DNA of 64,000 nucleotides. Source: Protonemura montana. Lineage: Eukaryota; Arthropoda; Insecta; Plecoptera; Nemouridae. A program made the position numbers and the translations under genes. Shown one piece after another: positions 1-12,743 of the stretch. The stretch spans positions 12,641,708 to 12,705,707 of the forward strand of contig OX387609.1 of assembly GCA_947568835.1 (NCBI GenBank), read 5' to 3'. Position 1 is the stretch's first letter; every line of letters begins with the position of its first letter. A model generated the notes under the pieces. That model ran no database searches and was not told the origin of the DNA. It saw only the letters and a program-made list of their open reading frames with translations.

Positions 1-1588
1 CATGCTAGCTCATTAAACCCGATGACGAATGAGCGCAATAAAAGAATCGAATTGGATTCGTCTGAAATAGCCGAGTGAAATTTCAATCAGAATGGTTACC
101 AAGAAGGTAATAACTAGCTGTCTCTGTCTGCTAACGCCTCGACATGGTCGCTGGCTACCCTCAGATTTTAATATGGTTTTGTCCACTTTTTTTCTTTAAC
201 AAATGTGATCTATCAGACCTCCCCACCGCCCCGTCTATTTCGCAAGACCTGTAGGAATCAGAGATTTACAAATCCTTGACAGTCTCGGGACAGGACCTAC
301 CTCCAGTCCTACCGACTGGAACTAGCCGGGTGGCCACCTCATCCCTCGCTAAGCCAATTGTGACCCTAACCAGGATGAAGACTAATGGGGTCAAAGGTTG
401 GTCTATATATCATCGGCAATACAATTCAGGCAGAACGCCATCTACAGCGTCTTGACAGCAGACTTGTTTACAATCCTCAAGAACGTAAGGAGAAAGCCTT
501 AACTGGTCAAGAATTTGACTTAACGAGTCGCGATATTCCATGAGGGCGGATATACTGAGACATAGGTAACAACGCAAAGTTGAAGACCACCTCGAATCTA
601 TACCACCAACGACGGCAAACATTTTTTATCTACGTGGAAGAGAAGAGAAAGAAAGCTTAACGAAAATAAAAGAGGTTTTTCAGAGTAAGGAAAAAATGAT
701 TTTGAATGTAGCAAAACAGATAATTAATGCAGCAAAAGAAAAAAAATATGCAACAATACTGGAGCAGGCAACAAAACTTAGAGGCGAACAGAAACAAAAA
801 CCAACTCACTTGACTCTGCCAATGTTCTCAGAATAAACGGCCAAGTGTTGCCCATTGACTAAATTCCTCAGTTATTTATAACACCTAACGTTCTTTAATC
901 CCTTCACGCCCAAAAATCTCTTTTTCAAATTTAATACATTTGGTTTCCTGTAGCCACAACCTCCACAAGTTCTCCCCTACCAAGGTCCACACGTAAGCCG
1001 TCCGCATCATTGCAGACACAGAGACACGCGGTTGCTTTGCTGGATCTCGGGCGTCTGCCCGGAGGTCAACACGACGAGGTTTGATTAAATACTCGGAGCC
1101 ACAGATCCTCATTTCAAGCGCTCAGTTTGGGTACGACTCGAAACCAGCCAGAGAGACCGACCAAGGTTTAACTCGCACTTGCGGGGAATATTCCAGCACA
1201 GCCTGCTGCCAGCAAAACAATTTCAACGTTTAAAAGTTGACGCCCGACGGATCACGTTGTGCCGGTTTCTTCCAGCATCTGTTGGTCCTGTCGTCCAATA
1301 CCGACCGCATGAGGCTGTCGCATCCCGTCGGCGACCCCAACCTTGTTAGAGTTTTACAACTCCATGCTTCAGCTGCGAAACGACGCTTTTAACCCATTCT
1401 GCAAGTGGAGTAGACGTATCAGTTCCTTTTGTAAGCTGATATTTAGGTAACCACGTCAACCTGAGCGCTGCGTGCGAATGTGTACTGGGGATGAACGGAC
1501 CACCTCGAGGACCGGACCTCGCAGCTGGGTTTACAGCTGGGTAAGATGATGATACATTCATCGGTTCACAGAGGAATTATATGCAGCA
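1..1588. other. No recognisable gene
   Basis: Only short ORFs that I do not recognise, in AT-rich sequence without convincing splice signals or repeats. The stretch ends where the Helitron relic becomes readable. Confidence 0.5.
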
Positions 1589-2130
1589 GTACCAACAAGA
1601 CGAATTGTCCCAAGATCGAGGACTACGAGATGGCTGCGGACCGTTCTGACCTCACAACGCGCATCTTCCAGCTGAAGCTGAAGGAGCTGATGGTAGATAT
1701 CACCAAGCGACACGTGCTTGGCGTCAGTCGTCCACGAGGTGGAGTTTCAGAAGCGACAGCTGTCGAATGCGAACATCCTCGTGCTGCGTGCCGAGCACAA
1801 GCTTTGCACGCCAGAACAAGTGGACAAGCTCATCTTAGCTGCGCTGACTCCATTGCACGCGATTACAGCGAAGACTGTTCCAAACTAGGGCTAGTTTACC
1901 GTAGCAGGGAAGACCGGTTAACTCATGCAGTGGCAGGGTCCGTTGCAGTCGATAATTGACTTTGTCCCGTACAACAGGCACCTGAGCAGTAAGTATGATG
2001 GCCACCTTAACTCAGAGGACCGCGATTCGGCAAAAAGTGTTTTGAAGAACGATAGCATCCAGCAAACGTTTGAAGCAATAAAATCAATCGAACTTAACGT
2101 TGTCTGTGAAATGAAGTACATTTCAAAATG
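1589..2130 (+). pseudogene. Helitron Rep/helicase-like domain relic
   Basis: The plus strand encodes broken pieces of the Helitron replication-initiator region, the part upstream of the helicase. In order: a segment ending 'AADRSDLTTRIFQLKLKEL' (about 1630-1700), matching the family pattern DRPDLxxRxFxLKLK; then, after a frameshift near 1725, 'EFQKRQLSNANILVLRAE', matching the EFQKRGLPHAHIL block that carries the HUH metal-binding histidines; then 'VPYNRHLSSKYDGHLN' (about 1965-2010), matching VPYNPxLxxKYxxHIN. In this copy the His-x-His pair of the HUH motif reads Asn-x-Asn, and stops and frameshifts separate the blocks, so it cannot be active. Family assignment is from motif recognition. 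The 5' TC and 3' CTRR ends were not located. Confidence 0.75.
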
Positions 2131-2139
2131 ACACATTTC

Positions 2140-2817
2140 CTAACAATGCGCCTACAAAACAAACCAAGCAAAGCCGACCGTTACGACTGGAAAGAATCGG
2201 CGATCCAGAAAGTGTCCGTGTTCCAGGCCAGGCGAGGCGTTAACACGAGAAGAAAGTGTCATAGATACGGTAACTGCTGGGACTCGTTACCATTGTAGTT
2301 GCTTTTTCTGCTTTTTCAAACCAACAGTGATATAAGAAGAATACATTGGATTGGAGTGATTGGAGGTTTCGCACGCTGAACGGAAATCTAAAAAAACATG
2401 AAAAAGAGACAAAACTCCGCTGCCAACATTAGTTGGGCTTGTAATCCACCTCATCAAACATGGAGGCTGAAAAAAGGTCTTGTTTTCGCAATTATACAAA
2501 TGTGTACCTTTGTATAATAAAAATAGCTAGCGCATGCAGTGCATGGTCCAGCTCGCAGGAGTATTGTGTCCCCCCAGTTAAGAGTTGGCTGGGGTGCCAT
2601 GGTGGACGCTGAAGCAGCAGAACAACCAGAAGTGGGAGTTCGAGCGGACACTCAAAGAAACACAGTCTAGTGCTACTACTTGACCAAGCCAATGTCAACG
2701 CTACGTGAAATTCAGTTATTTGGGTTCGTCAAGAAAGGCTTCAATACCCTCTTTATGAATACTTGTTAAAACTGCAGAGGTTTATATTGTGTGGGATTTT
2801 GACAGGTACATGTTCTT
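2140..2817. other. No recognisable gene
   Basis: AT-rich sequence with short overlapping ORFs on the minus strand (for example 2454-2698) that show no family signature. I see no tandem or inverted repeat. Confidence 0.4.
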
Positions 2818-3078
2818 TTAGTTCGATGCTTTGGTTGGCGTCATATTAATTGTTCTGCGTGGTACGTCCGCGTTGAGTGCGGAGCAGCTGTCACAATCGC
2901 AGCGAATGAGAATCAATTTCTTCTTTGGATTATCACATGGCAGCTCAATCTGTCGACTGTCATTACATTTGATTTCATTCGGTTTACCATCTTTAAGAAT
3001 TTTCGAGATCAAGTACGATGCTAGTGCCACGGCCACTGCGATGAGCATCAAGCAGAAAGAAAATCCAGGAGGCTCCAT
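2818..3078 (-). CDS. Hypothetical small single-pass membrane protein
   Basis: An 86-codon ORF from the internal ATG at 3078; the longer frame up to 3162 has no ATG at its start. It has a short N-terminus, one strongly hydrophobic segment (about residues 7-22, 'FSFCLMLIAVAVALASYLI'), then a Lys-rich stretch and a Cys-rich tail with C-D-C-D-S-C. It could be a type II or tail-out membrane peptide, or one exon of a larger gene. No family is recognised. The ORF is short enough to have arisen by chance, and only the hydrophobic segment plus patterned cysteines argue for coding. Confidence 0.25.
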   Translation of the reverse strand: MEPPGFSFCLMLIAVAVALASYLISKILKDGKPNEIKCNDSRQIELPCDNPKKKLILIRCDCDSCSALNADVPRRTINMTPTKASN

Positions 3079-3629
3079 TTCTAAGCTGTAAAAACACAGG
3101 ATCAAGGATAAAACAGGTGGCAAATTGTAGAAGGGAAATCTCCCAGGGTCAAGGACTTGCAAAGTGTTTCATTTAATTGAGTATCACAATGACAAGGAGT
3201 TTCCTTGACGTATTCAGCGTTCAAAATAACCCCGTTGTTGTTTTCTTCACTATTTTGCTATACATGCACACGATGCTAATGTTTAGCATTAGCCATCATG
3301 GGTAAAAGCTTAACTGGCTCTACCACACTCCGAAAGCAAAGTACTTGCGTTAAGCGCATTGCCCCACTAAAAAGTTATGTTGCATTTTGATTACCAGTGG
3401 TAATTGTCTCCTTCTGCAAGAAACGAGATAGGTTGCATTTGGGAAATGATTCAATTTTGATAGCAATTTTTTTTCGCCACCGAGGACAGATATATTTTGG
3501 TTATTCGCTTTTACCTGACAGCTAGAGAGTAACCATAGTTACACAAGTGATATGAAAATAACAATAGCATTAAGTTTCACAGCTCATTTTCACGGCCTAT
3601 AATACGAATCAACAAATAAGCAAGTTGTG

Positions 3630-4371
3630 ATGAGCCGTGACTCGAGTAGTGACAGTTGCGAGCGGGCGAGCAACCACAAGGCCCTGGCTGACCGATCTGA
3701 TGCTTTATTTTATGGTGACGTTTACCGAGATATCAACGCTGCACATCCACCATGTGACGAGGTAAGGAATGAAGTCCAGGAATCACCGCTCCACGTCAGG
3801 ATTAATTTTTCTTATGAACCATTGACAGTAACCTCTCTCTTCCGTCAACGCAAGCCTTTACAATCTGGGCACCAATCCGTCGATCGCTGCCAGCAACCCG
3901 AAATGCGAGATTTACAGAGCTGGGACTCGGGGTACGAGAGTTTGTGGGACGCCGTCGTGAAGTAAGCCCCAGGCCTGTCCAGGTCGGCCTGCCGCGAGGG
4001 CTTCAGTCTGTTGCCAAGCTTCTAGGCTGAGACACAGTTTTGTGAAAATCATTTGTTTAAATTATGTAAAATTATACGGAAGATTTTACTAGAATCATCC
4101 CAGCGATGGGGGCCCAGCTTTTAAGCAAAATGCGCGACTGTTGGTCCCGTTGAGTGAGTGCAGTCAGCTGGCCTCCGAGACGTCTATCAAGCGGCACCAA
4201 CACCACACGACGACTACCACCACAACAATCGGTCAGCAAGATGGCAAGGCCAGGCTTCGTCGTAGAAGAGAAATCGCAGTGAAGATGGGGGAGAGAACAT
4301 CACCTCATCCAACATCTGAGATGGCGGACCCCATGAAGTTTAGACCAACTTTGACTCTCGGATCCAGGTGA
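3630..4371 (+). CDS. Candidate two-exon gene, unknown function
   Basis: Predicted exons are 3630-3961 and 4164-4371. The first ATG lies 26-33 bases after a TATA-like 'CCTATAATA' (about 3597-3605). Exon 1 ends at a good donor (GTAAGC at 3962). A 202-base AT-rich intron with an AG at 4162-4163 joins exon 2 in frame (phase 2), giving 179 codons. The product starts with Ser/Asp-rich sequence, has an acidic-aromatic 'DLQSWDSGYESLWDAVV' block near residue 95-110, then a His/Thr run and an Arg-rich patch, suggesting a soluble, partly disordered protein. Exon base composition is clearly richer in GC than the intron, which supports the model. The acceptor has a weak pyrimidine tract, and a second donor (GTGACA at 4370) could extend the gene. 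No family is recognised. Confidence 0.35.
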
Positions 4372-5640
4372 CACAGTGCAAGTGGAAAGAAGGTATCGGC
4401 AACCACGGATGTGAAGAGCGGCGCGGGTGCGGCCAAGGTTTAATCAGTAGTCTATCAAGTTCCAGTCAAGACTTCAACAGCCAACAAAATATTCAACCTC
4501 TCTCTTTAATTTGCTCATGTTTATAAGATTAGGGTGTCAAACTACTTGATCAGTTAGAAACATCTGACAAGTTTGACTTAAGACTTTATTTATAAAATCG
4601 AAGATAGAAATAACGAGAACACAAACTGCTGGTCCCTGTCAAGACCTCCATCACGGCCCTCTTGCACTTGCATTCAGCAGGGCCGGGCACAAGTCGAACA
4701 GTTCCAGACGGCAGAAAATCAAATATGATTTGCAAAATACTTCTCAGCGTTGATTCTTTTTCTACCCGTTGATCTTTCTTGTAAAGCTACCAGATCATTG
4801 ACCAAGATCTTCCAGTAATTTGCCGCGAGCCATCCTAGACATTTCACCGCAATCAGTGGACCACGCAACTGATGGGTCCTCATTGGAAGAAGAGACACAC
4901 AACTGGGAATAAAGCCAAGACAAGTGGCCCAGAGTCCACTTTGCCGAACAACTTATGGAGGCAAAGAAAACGTTGCTTCAGTAATTGGAGAACGACCTGG
5001 ATTCTCTAGAAAAACGAGATGATTGTGAAAAGGTCCAATGGATAAATATGCAAGCGACGAAGGGATCAAGGACAGTACCGCAGTAACGATGATGTGACAA
5101 TTTAATAAAAACATTTAAATTGAGAAAATGCGGAATAATTCAAGAGAACTAAAGCATAACGACGCATCAGTTAGGGTTGATATGACAAGTTTCTTTACAG
5201 GGAAACTAATTTAAATAAACCTTAAGAAATGGACTCACCCTATATGAGTGGGGGGCAACGCCAAGACAATATAAAAGCAGTCAATAGAACTGTGACTTTC
5301 ACCTGGATATTGTTGATTTACTGACGGATTAAGTTTTCGTCCTCTGACCTAGACGCAGCTATTGATGTGAACGTGCCGATAGTGTCCAATATGTCTTGCA
5401 GCAAAAATGTGCACCTCCGGCTGCAGAAATAAGCCACTCGGCGGACATTGGCCGCGTTACACACGGACAGTAGTTGGTACAGGGCGACTGGTTCTTCACA
5501 GGCGATTAACGAGGACAGTGTACTGACCAGCTTCTCAGACTATGGAGACCTCCAAATAGTGCGACCATCCTGCTGTTTTTTTTTTACCTTTTGGTCGCGA
5601 ATCTGCCGCTGAGGAACATAAGGAACGTCGCTGATTTGAG
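4372..5640. other. No recognisable gene
   Basis: No ORF of note and no clear repeat. The 3' part may be more of the reverse-transcriptase relic that becomes readable at 5641, but I could not confirm this. Confidence 0.4.
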
Positions 5641-5830
5641 CTAAAGATCCTCATTCAAGAGCAGTTTGCATTCCGCAAGAAACACTCGACTTCAAAAACC
5701 AACAACAAGCGAGTCGTAATTAGCATCTTACACGGCTTCAACATAAACCGCATCTTCATTGACGTGGTCAAGACCTTTCACACGGCCTAGTAGGGAAAGC
5801 CGAGCAACGAACCCATCAAGTGTGAGTTCT
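5641..5830 (+). pseudogene. Non-LTR reverse transcriptase relic (Jockey-like)
   Basis: One frame reads 'QEQFAFRKKHSTSKTNNKR', then 'HGFNINRIFIDVVKTFHTA' and a stop. This is the EQFGFRxxHST...GFN...FLDVxKAFDxVW block (RT motifs around the first catalytic Asp) of Jockey-type LINEs. It is 5' and 3' truncated and diverged, and I see no polyA tail. Compare the intact Jockey ORF2 at 28-30.8 kb. Confidence 0.6.
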
Positions 5831-7397
5831 CAACGAATAGAACAAAAAACAGAAGATTAAAACGATAAAAAGTGCAAGCCCATCTAAACGTTTACTTGAG
5901 GATTCTGCCAACCAAGAAGGTCACTTCAATAATGTGTCCCTACTCCAGGCAACACTGAAACAAGAACTGGAAGGAAGGAGGGGCTGACCACAGGATGGCT
6001 ACGTACACGGAGGAATAAACGAACGCGTCACAATGTCCTGGAGTCAGCACTGCTGACATAACGTAGGAGAGGTCGTCAGCCAGTGGCTTATACGGCGACT
6101 CGATTGGTCAAACTTCCTTGCTAGTACAAGCCGTGAGCTTGAGCACGTTCGACAAGTTGGTTATTTTGTTTAATCTAGTAATAAAGTACTAGAACAGAAA
6201 ATATGCACCGAATTAGTGGTTGGTAGCAATGAATAATGTTTCGGAAGAGGTGTTAATTTTCGCCGTCAAAATTGAATATTTGTTTGTTTTTAAACCTTTG
6301 CGATAGATGGCAGCATGGCTAACAGCAAGTCGTAACGCGTGAGACAGTTGAAGTGCAATGCAATTTGACTAAATAATGTTTTAGCAACTGCAAACTAAAA
6401 ACGACTACACAATACATATTTGAACACAGAAGGCACTCGTTGATAGCTGCCAATCACGTGCAAGGAACTAATTACATAAGTTAACCTTATTACCGATACA
6501 TAATGCCCGATATTCGCTAACGGATAGACATCTAGTGTAACGCTAAAAAAATTTGGTGCCGAGTTCAAAGCTTGGCTAGGACAAGTGGTGGGCCACCAGC
6601 AAATAAATTTCTTTCAACGGCGAGTTTTTGTCATCGTGCCATGTCCTTGCCTCATTTTTCCTGGTATTGTTTTGGCCGCCAAGTCCCATAGGAAGACGAT
6701 ACGGACATGGATCATTTGACTTCGAACCATCCTAGACATTTTATTCTAATGTGGTCCTGGGCTGGCAGGAAAATGTCTCAGATTCGACTCAAATCGTCCA
6801 TTGGAGTCCAGACTTATGCATCGGATATTTGTAGAGGCCCAGTGCGGCGCTCAAGGGAAATTATTTTGTTCCCTTTATTCCAGTAACGATTTTGGGGGAG
6901 GGAACCTTGAAGCCGCACTGAGGTGAGCAACCTACCAGTCTATCCTGTTACGTGGATCGAGGACATCTCTCTCCTGGGGACCGCCAAGGGGTCGAGTCAA
7001 TAACTCCTAGCTGAGTCTAAAGGACTGTGGATATTAATCATGAGTAAGCAAATTAACTTTCATGGTTGCCAGGTGCTTGGGGACATTTAGATATATCAAC
7101 TGAAGGCGATATCAATATTTTGATAAAAAAAAAATATTTATATTTATAATATTAATTTATAATAATAACATTAGACAATTGTTTGCGGAAAAATCAAATT
7201 GCACCTTGAAAAAGAACAAACAAACGCTAACCTCGACCAAATAACCGAGCTGCTAGTAAAACCAGATCGTTCGGACGTCAAAATCAGATCCGTTCAATCA
7301 AACTCAATTGTTCACCCAAAATTGGAAAGAATCCAAGGCTTGTCCTGCTTGGGTGAAAGTTATCGAGCTCGAGCAAGAATGCCCTGGATACTAACAG
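5831..7397. other. No recognisable gene
   Basis: AT-rich sequence with scattered stops. The only notable compositional feature is an A/T-only stretch around 7126-7170. Confidence 0.4.
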
Positions 7398-7464
7398 CTT
7401 GCATGGACTAGACTGACAGCTTGCATGGACTAGACTGACAGCTTGCATAGACGAGACTGACAGC
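7398..7464. repeat. 22-bp tandem repeat, three copies
   Basis: The unit 'AGCTTGCATGGACTAGACTG' plus AC is repeated three times, the third copy with two substitutions. It looks like a local slippage expansion. Confidence 0.8.
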
Positions 7465-8929
7465 TAATTTCCTTTTCGCCATTAGAAACGTCTTCGGTGC
7501 TTTAAGACACTGTGGGCGGTAGAAGAAAAGAGAGCATCTACCATCAAATGGGGAGATAGTTGGATTACACCCACTCATTTGTTCCAGATACATCTCCTTG
7601 GTAACATGAAAATACCAGTAGCACTAGTAAGACCTCGTGACATAAAACAGTGGCGACTGAACAAGGGTAAAACGCTCAGATTAACACCAGAATAGGTCAC
7701 CGATCTAGAGCGAGAAAGCTCAGTAAACCAAAGCAGCACGAGGAGCAAAGAGGCCAACTAGAATAAGGGTAGGAAGCAAGGCTGAGAAAAACTATTGTGA
7801 AGATTCCCGCCGAAGCAGTTCACCATCCTCACCCAGGTAAAAAGATACAAGGAAAAAGACCGTGACACGGGCACCACTTCAAGCATGGTGATTACATCTC
7901 GACAGCCCAATCATCGTCCGCCTACTCCGCTTTCTGGAAAGTAAGAGCGCTACTTCGTTCAGAAACAGAATCAACCTGCTTGAACTGCAAGGGAGAACAG
8001 GCAAGTGTGAACAAGGAACTCATCTCCAGCGACCAACTCCCAGGCCGGTTGGCTTCGACGACGGAGATAAATTGACGATGTTTTAGTGATTTATTTTTTT
8101 TGCTACATCCAGGAAACGATATCTGCATGGGTGTTGTTGGAACCGGATAAATCACGTGTAGCCCAATTCCCATAGGGTTTTAAATATCCCAGTACAAGCA
8201 ACCAATATGTCCATTAATCATGTAAGCGGTGACAGGTCGTGATAAACCGGGAAGCCGTGGATTAGTACTACCTCTTATATTTTACTGATTTAAACCGAGA
8301 GTCCAACACGACAATGTCACACGTGTACAGCCGCCATTGACACTTTTAACACATCGTCAGATCCTTGGAAGTCATCAGCACCTTTATTTTTCAACCATCT
8401 GGTTCAATCTTGGATTGCTAAAATTGAAAATGTCTGAAAAATCACGACATGTCAACTTTTCTGAAGACGAGTAACAGATAGTTGTTAAACATAGGGTCCT
8501 GTACAATGTCTATGCTGGAATTTCCTCCTTTAGACGCAGCTGATTCGGATGTGGCTAGGTAGCCTGGAACATGCCACCTTAAGACTACACATTCAACAAC
8601 TTCGCCATTCGAGCTCGTCTGGAAGGTGGAGGGTTTGGAGATTATGACAACACCTTAGCCTCTTCGAAACCCAGTTCTTGAAGAAGAGGCTGTCTTAATA
8701 CGGACAAGGAACGTAGTGAAGCGGTAGTATAGCAGGAAATGAGGTTACACTAGCAAGCCAGCAAATGCCAAGCTGGACCACCAACTCTATCCGGTGGATA
8801 AGTAATTTTCGCGATAGCTAAATTATTTATGTTGGATATCAGTATCACCAAAGCTTGATTTTATCTACAATCATATACGCTACACCAAGATATGTACCTA
8901 ACGGTTCCAGCCAACTACATACAACAGGC
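7465..8929. other. No recognisable gene
   Basis: No ORF above about 85 codons and no recognised family. Some of the sequence before 8930 is probably the body of the LINE whose 3' end follows. Confidence 0.4.
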
Positions 8930-9310
8930 AGTTTTATTTGTCCTGCAAAACAACAGCAGATACCACCACAATACAAGAAATGTCAATAACTTGGAAATCC
9001 TCACATTCAACTTGACTGACTAGACGGGACCCGGCAAATACTGGAACTTCAATGTTTTACCACTTACCTACAGAACTAAAAAATGAGAAAAAACAGATTC
9101 CGGAGTTTAAACGGGCTCTCAAACACCATCTTGTAACAATAAGGACCTTTTCATGAAAAGAGTATTATTATAGTAATGACTTTATTATTAGCAATTCATG
9201 TAACCTTTTGAATGTAAATAATTATCTATATCTGTATATGCATGTAATATGAATGTATGACTCTTATAGCTCTGACTGAACTCTCAGAATAAAAAAAAAA
9301 ATAAATAAAA
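8930..9310 (+). pseudogene. LINE 3'-end relic with A-rich tail
   Basis: Fragments in shifting frames read 'YHHNTRNVNNLE', then 'LPTELKNEKKQIPEFKRAL' and 'KHHLV'. This is the C-terminal signature of CR1/Jockey-like LINE ORF2 (HNTRxxxxL...LPxxIKxxxxxxxFKxxLKxxL) and matches the better copy at 57.8-58.4 kb. The fragment ends in an A-rich tail at 9288-9309. It is 5'-truncated and inactive. Confidence 0.6.
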
Positions 9311-9404
9311 ACATTCCGCAGCTTTTATTCTTATTGGCGCCTTGGCCATAGTTTTCATCTTCCAGACAACCATCCTAACCACTACCGAATTTTAGTTACA
9401 ATGT

Positions 9405-9455
9405 CAGAAATCACCCATTCAACACTCGAGCCAGTGCAGTGTTGCTTAACCTCGA
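9405..9455 (-). repeat. Short relic of the 5S-rRNA-derived SINE
   Basis: 'ATCACCCATTCAAC' followed by 'CAGTGCAGTGTTGCTTAAC' is the reverse complement of the internal promoter region (box A and box C) of the 5S-derived SINE found intact elsewhere in the window. It is diverged, and only this portion remains. Confidence 0.55.
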
Positions 9456-11099
9456 CTTGCACCAAAAGACTCAACCCTTCCATTGGCCAGGCCAAACAAG
9501 GCCGTGCGTTACTGCGCAATCGCCAGTCATGATTAATTTCACAGCGAACCTTGAAGAGCTACTTATTTTGACAAATCTGAAGAAATAACTGGTATCAGAC
9601 GAGCTACATGTTCCCTCCGAAGATCTCTTCTGGGCACGCTGCATAAGATGGTGAGAAATGAAATTCAGCTTTTAGCCGAAAAAGCTGAAGCTGAGGGGTA
9701 TGTGGCATTTCTCAAAAGGCATCATGTCAGCCGTCGCCAACCCGGAGACCGAACTAAGCAGATCCAGAGGATCGGGAAAAAAATATCTGATAACCATCGA
9801 GATTGGTATGACAAACCTAACTTACACCAACTGCAATGAAAAAAAATGCAACTCATAAACTAGATTCTTTCCCTCGGATTCTAGCCAATTTAACACCACA
9901 ACTTGAGGACCAAGAACCAGTTCCAAACACGAAAATCAAGCGACAGCGACGTCAAGTGCCAACAGAAACGGAAGCGATGGCAATCTCGTGTCCGGTGGAG
10001 ATGCTCAACGATCTGATCCGACCATTACACAGAAATAATTTGATACTCGAGTAGTTCAGTAGTATTTTCATACAGGTCGTGGTTAGCGCGCCAACCTTTA
10101 TCAAAAAAAATGTTTTAGAACGCATTTTCAGGGGCTTGCATCGCAATCCCAGTTTTTAGAAAATAATTTACAGGCCTCTCTTCTGGCCGGACAAGTTCCC
10201 ATTATAAAGCACGGCAAGGTCCTGATTTTTGTTTTTCTGTAAACAAAATAAGCAAATGACAAGTTCTCATAGAATCAATATTAAAAAGGGTGAAGTGGGG
10301 TGACAACCACGTAGCCGAGCATTCATTAGGCATCAAGAAAAGAGACACGATGGGTGCAACTTTCAGCTACAAAGAAATTGTAAATGGTGAGTGAAATTGT
10401 ATCACTGACCAGACGGTTACGAAGAAATACACGGAAATGCTGCCAAAGAGACAGTAGCAAGTTATTTAGTTACTAAAATGCATACGACCTTCAGTGATCT
10501 TAAGAATCGAAGTAGAGAATTAATTGATCAATTAATCTATTTAATGATTTAATTATCCGCGAGGCTCACGGTGGACTGAACCGACAGGCCCAACAGACAG
10601 TTGGGTGTGGCAACAAGTGGCGGTACACCAGTAGCAAAGTACCAACCTGCCCACAAAGTTGTCATCCTGCACTGCAAAACATCACCGGTCTGCAAATTAC
10701 CGTCGATCCTTACCGTAACAAAATGCAACCCTCGTCCTGCTCAAAGTCGTCGTCAACAAATGCTTGGACGTGGTCCGTTAAAACAAGTAACTTGCAAGTC
10801 AGATCTAGTCCACATGGTAAACGGCAAAACAATAAAGAGCGTCACTTTACAATCTTGTGATTACACTGCAAGATATTCCATATTTGGAAACAGCGAAAAA
10901 TAAAAAAAATAACTTTCACACGGCTTGGTTGACTATCTTGGCAGACCCTCATACAACCCTTGAGCAGCTGTTGGTTTAAGTGAATTTCTAGCATGCCGTG
11001 AAAATAACCTTTATTTCAGGAAGTAGCTCAGTGCCCAAAAGCATCCTCAGCCCGAGGAGCCGGATGAAGAAAAGGGAGTATCTACCACCGAATGGGGTG
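9456..11099. other. No recognisable gene
   Basis: ORFs at 9648-9839, 9836-10054 and 10601-10903 are open and somewhat protein-like. They show no family motif and no splice signals linking them, so I do not call a gene. Confidence 0.35.
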
Positions 11100-11200
11100 G
11101 GGTCTGGTGAGCGACCAGGCCCTTCCTCCGCGAGCAAATTGGACGCGACTGAACCCGAGCCCGATCGCCACGCCGCCTTCTACAGACAACCGCCAGGCGG
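11100..11200 (+). repeat. Diverged interspersed repeat, copy 1
   Basis: This stretch shares 'GAACCC' and a following 'GCCACGCCGCCTT' block, in the same order and spacing, with 13855-13955. Similarity is patchy. The element family is unknown. Confidence 0.35.
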
Positions 11201-12594
11201 CAACACTCTCCGTGCACGGTCATGCGCCTGGCCACCCCCCGAGCGCGAGGGTTTAGGTGTACAAACATATTTAATTGTCTTTAGAGACGTGCACAAAGAC
11301 TCGACCCGAGCTACAAGCTAAAACAAGAGAAGAAAATACCGCACCGGGCCAATAGTACTTTTTGTAACAGGTTTAAACTGGAATGTAATGCTTGTGGTTG
11401 GGTTGGTAGTCCGGCTCTGGACGGTGTTTTTCACATCTCTGATTCGTCCCGTTATTGCAAATGGTTTGTTGGTCTTAGAATCGCCCTGCTAGGGCCAGAG
11501 CATCCTGTACCCAGTCATCAAGCCAGGCTACCAAATGTTCGCGTGTAGCAGCTTCTAGCAGGCAGTGACAAGTTACTAGCCGAGGACAATTTTACCACTC
11601 TTTGACCGCAACCGGTTGCCGGACGCAGAAAAGGTGTGCTCGTGACGTCAATAAATTCCTTTTGAAAATACGCTACTCAGGTCATCAGATAAAACATGAA
11701 AATCGCATTTTATAAAGTCACGAAGATGTTAAAGAAAATCGAAGAAGATATAGTGAACGTTCTGAAACTGACTGAACTCGTGTGTTCCACCCCCTCAAGT
11801 AGTCGATGATTACCCAAGAACTTACATAATTCTCTGTATAAATTGCCCTGAAATATCAATAGAAAATCATCGGTAGGACCGTGACAGACTCAGGGAGCCA
11901 AGTATCGAGGGCGTTGATACGCTATGGAATATTTGCGCTGTTTTTGTACAAGAGTCAGTTGCAAGTATTTGCCGTGGTGCCCAGTCGAGCCAGCTTTGTG
12001 GCTGCAAAACTCTGCGCCTTCCATGGCAATGTGACTCTTCCTTCGCGCATTAAGCAATGTTGGTCCAGATAATGTTGATCCAGTAAGTCAAGATTTGTGT
12101 GGCGACACTATCTCGTGACGTATTGGAGATTCGAGGCAATAACTTGTCAATCTTATAATATCATCTTGGACAGGCCAGCCAGACTTTAAGCTACGTCAGC
12201 AACAGCGATTGGTCGGTGGCCAGATCGACGAGATGGACACATTGGGAGGCACAGTCAGACTTTTGATAGGCACAAGGAATGAATTGTAGAAGAATGATTT
12301 TGTCCAGAAGCATCGCCTGTCCCACAATTTGACACGTATTCTGGCAAAAAACACTTAAAAAACTTCAACGTACTCAAGACGCGAGAAACTGCGCTGGCAG
12401 CATTGAAGACGGCTTCCGGTCACTTGCTTACGCGTGCTTGAAATTCAACCGGCGATTCAATGGTTCTGCATTAAGCAATGGTGCACTGGTGCATAAAGGT
12501 TCTGGGAGAAGAAAATGTCCTCATAAGAAATGGAATATTTGGGGTGGTCGAGGGTACAAAGTCGCTGGCATCGGTGAGCAAGGAATGGGCCGAG
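11201..12594. other. No recognisable gene
   Basis: No ORF with family features. The sequence is AT-rich with no clear repeats. Confidence 0.4.
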
Positions 12595-12705
12595 AAGCCG
12601 AACCGGAGGCAGCGAACTGGCAAGGAAGCTGAACTGGAAAAATGTGTTACCGAACCGGGATATGAATCTGGGACCTCCCAATTGTTGGCCGGGTTTATGT
12701 ATGTA
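12595..12705 (-). repeat. tRNA-derived SINE relic
   Basis: The stretch 'ACCGAACCGGGATATGAATC' and flanks match, in reverse complement, the box-B region and the following body of the tRNA-like SINE at 43480-43640. It is diverged and 5'-incomplete. Confidence 0.5.
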
Positions 12706-12743
12706 TTATTTATCATAATTTGAAGTAATGCTGTGATTATAAA

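Noticed and set aside
1-1112. Small ORFs at 410-622 and 885-1112
   Set aside because: No ATG-context, family or splice support. Expected by chance.
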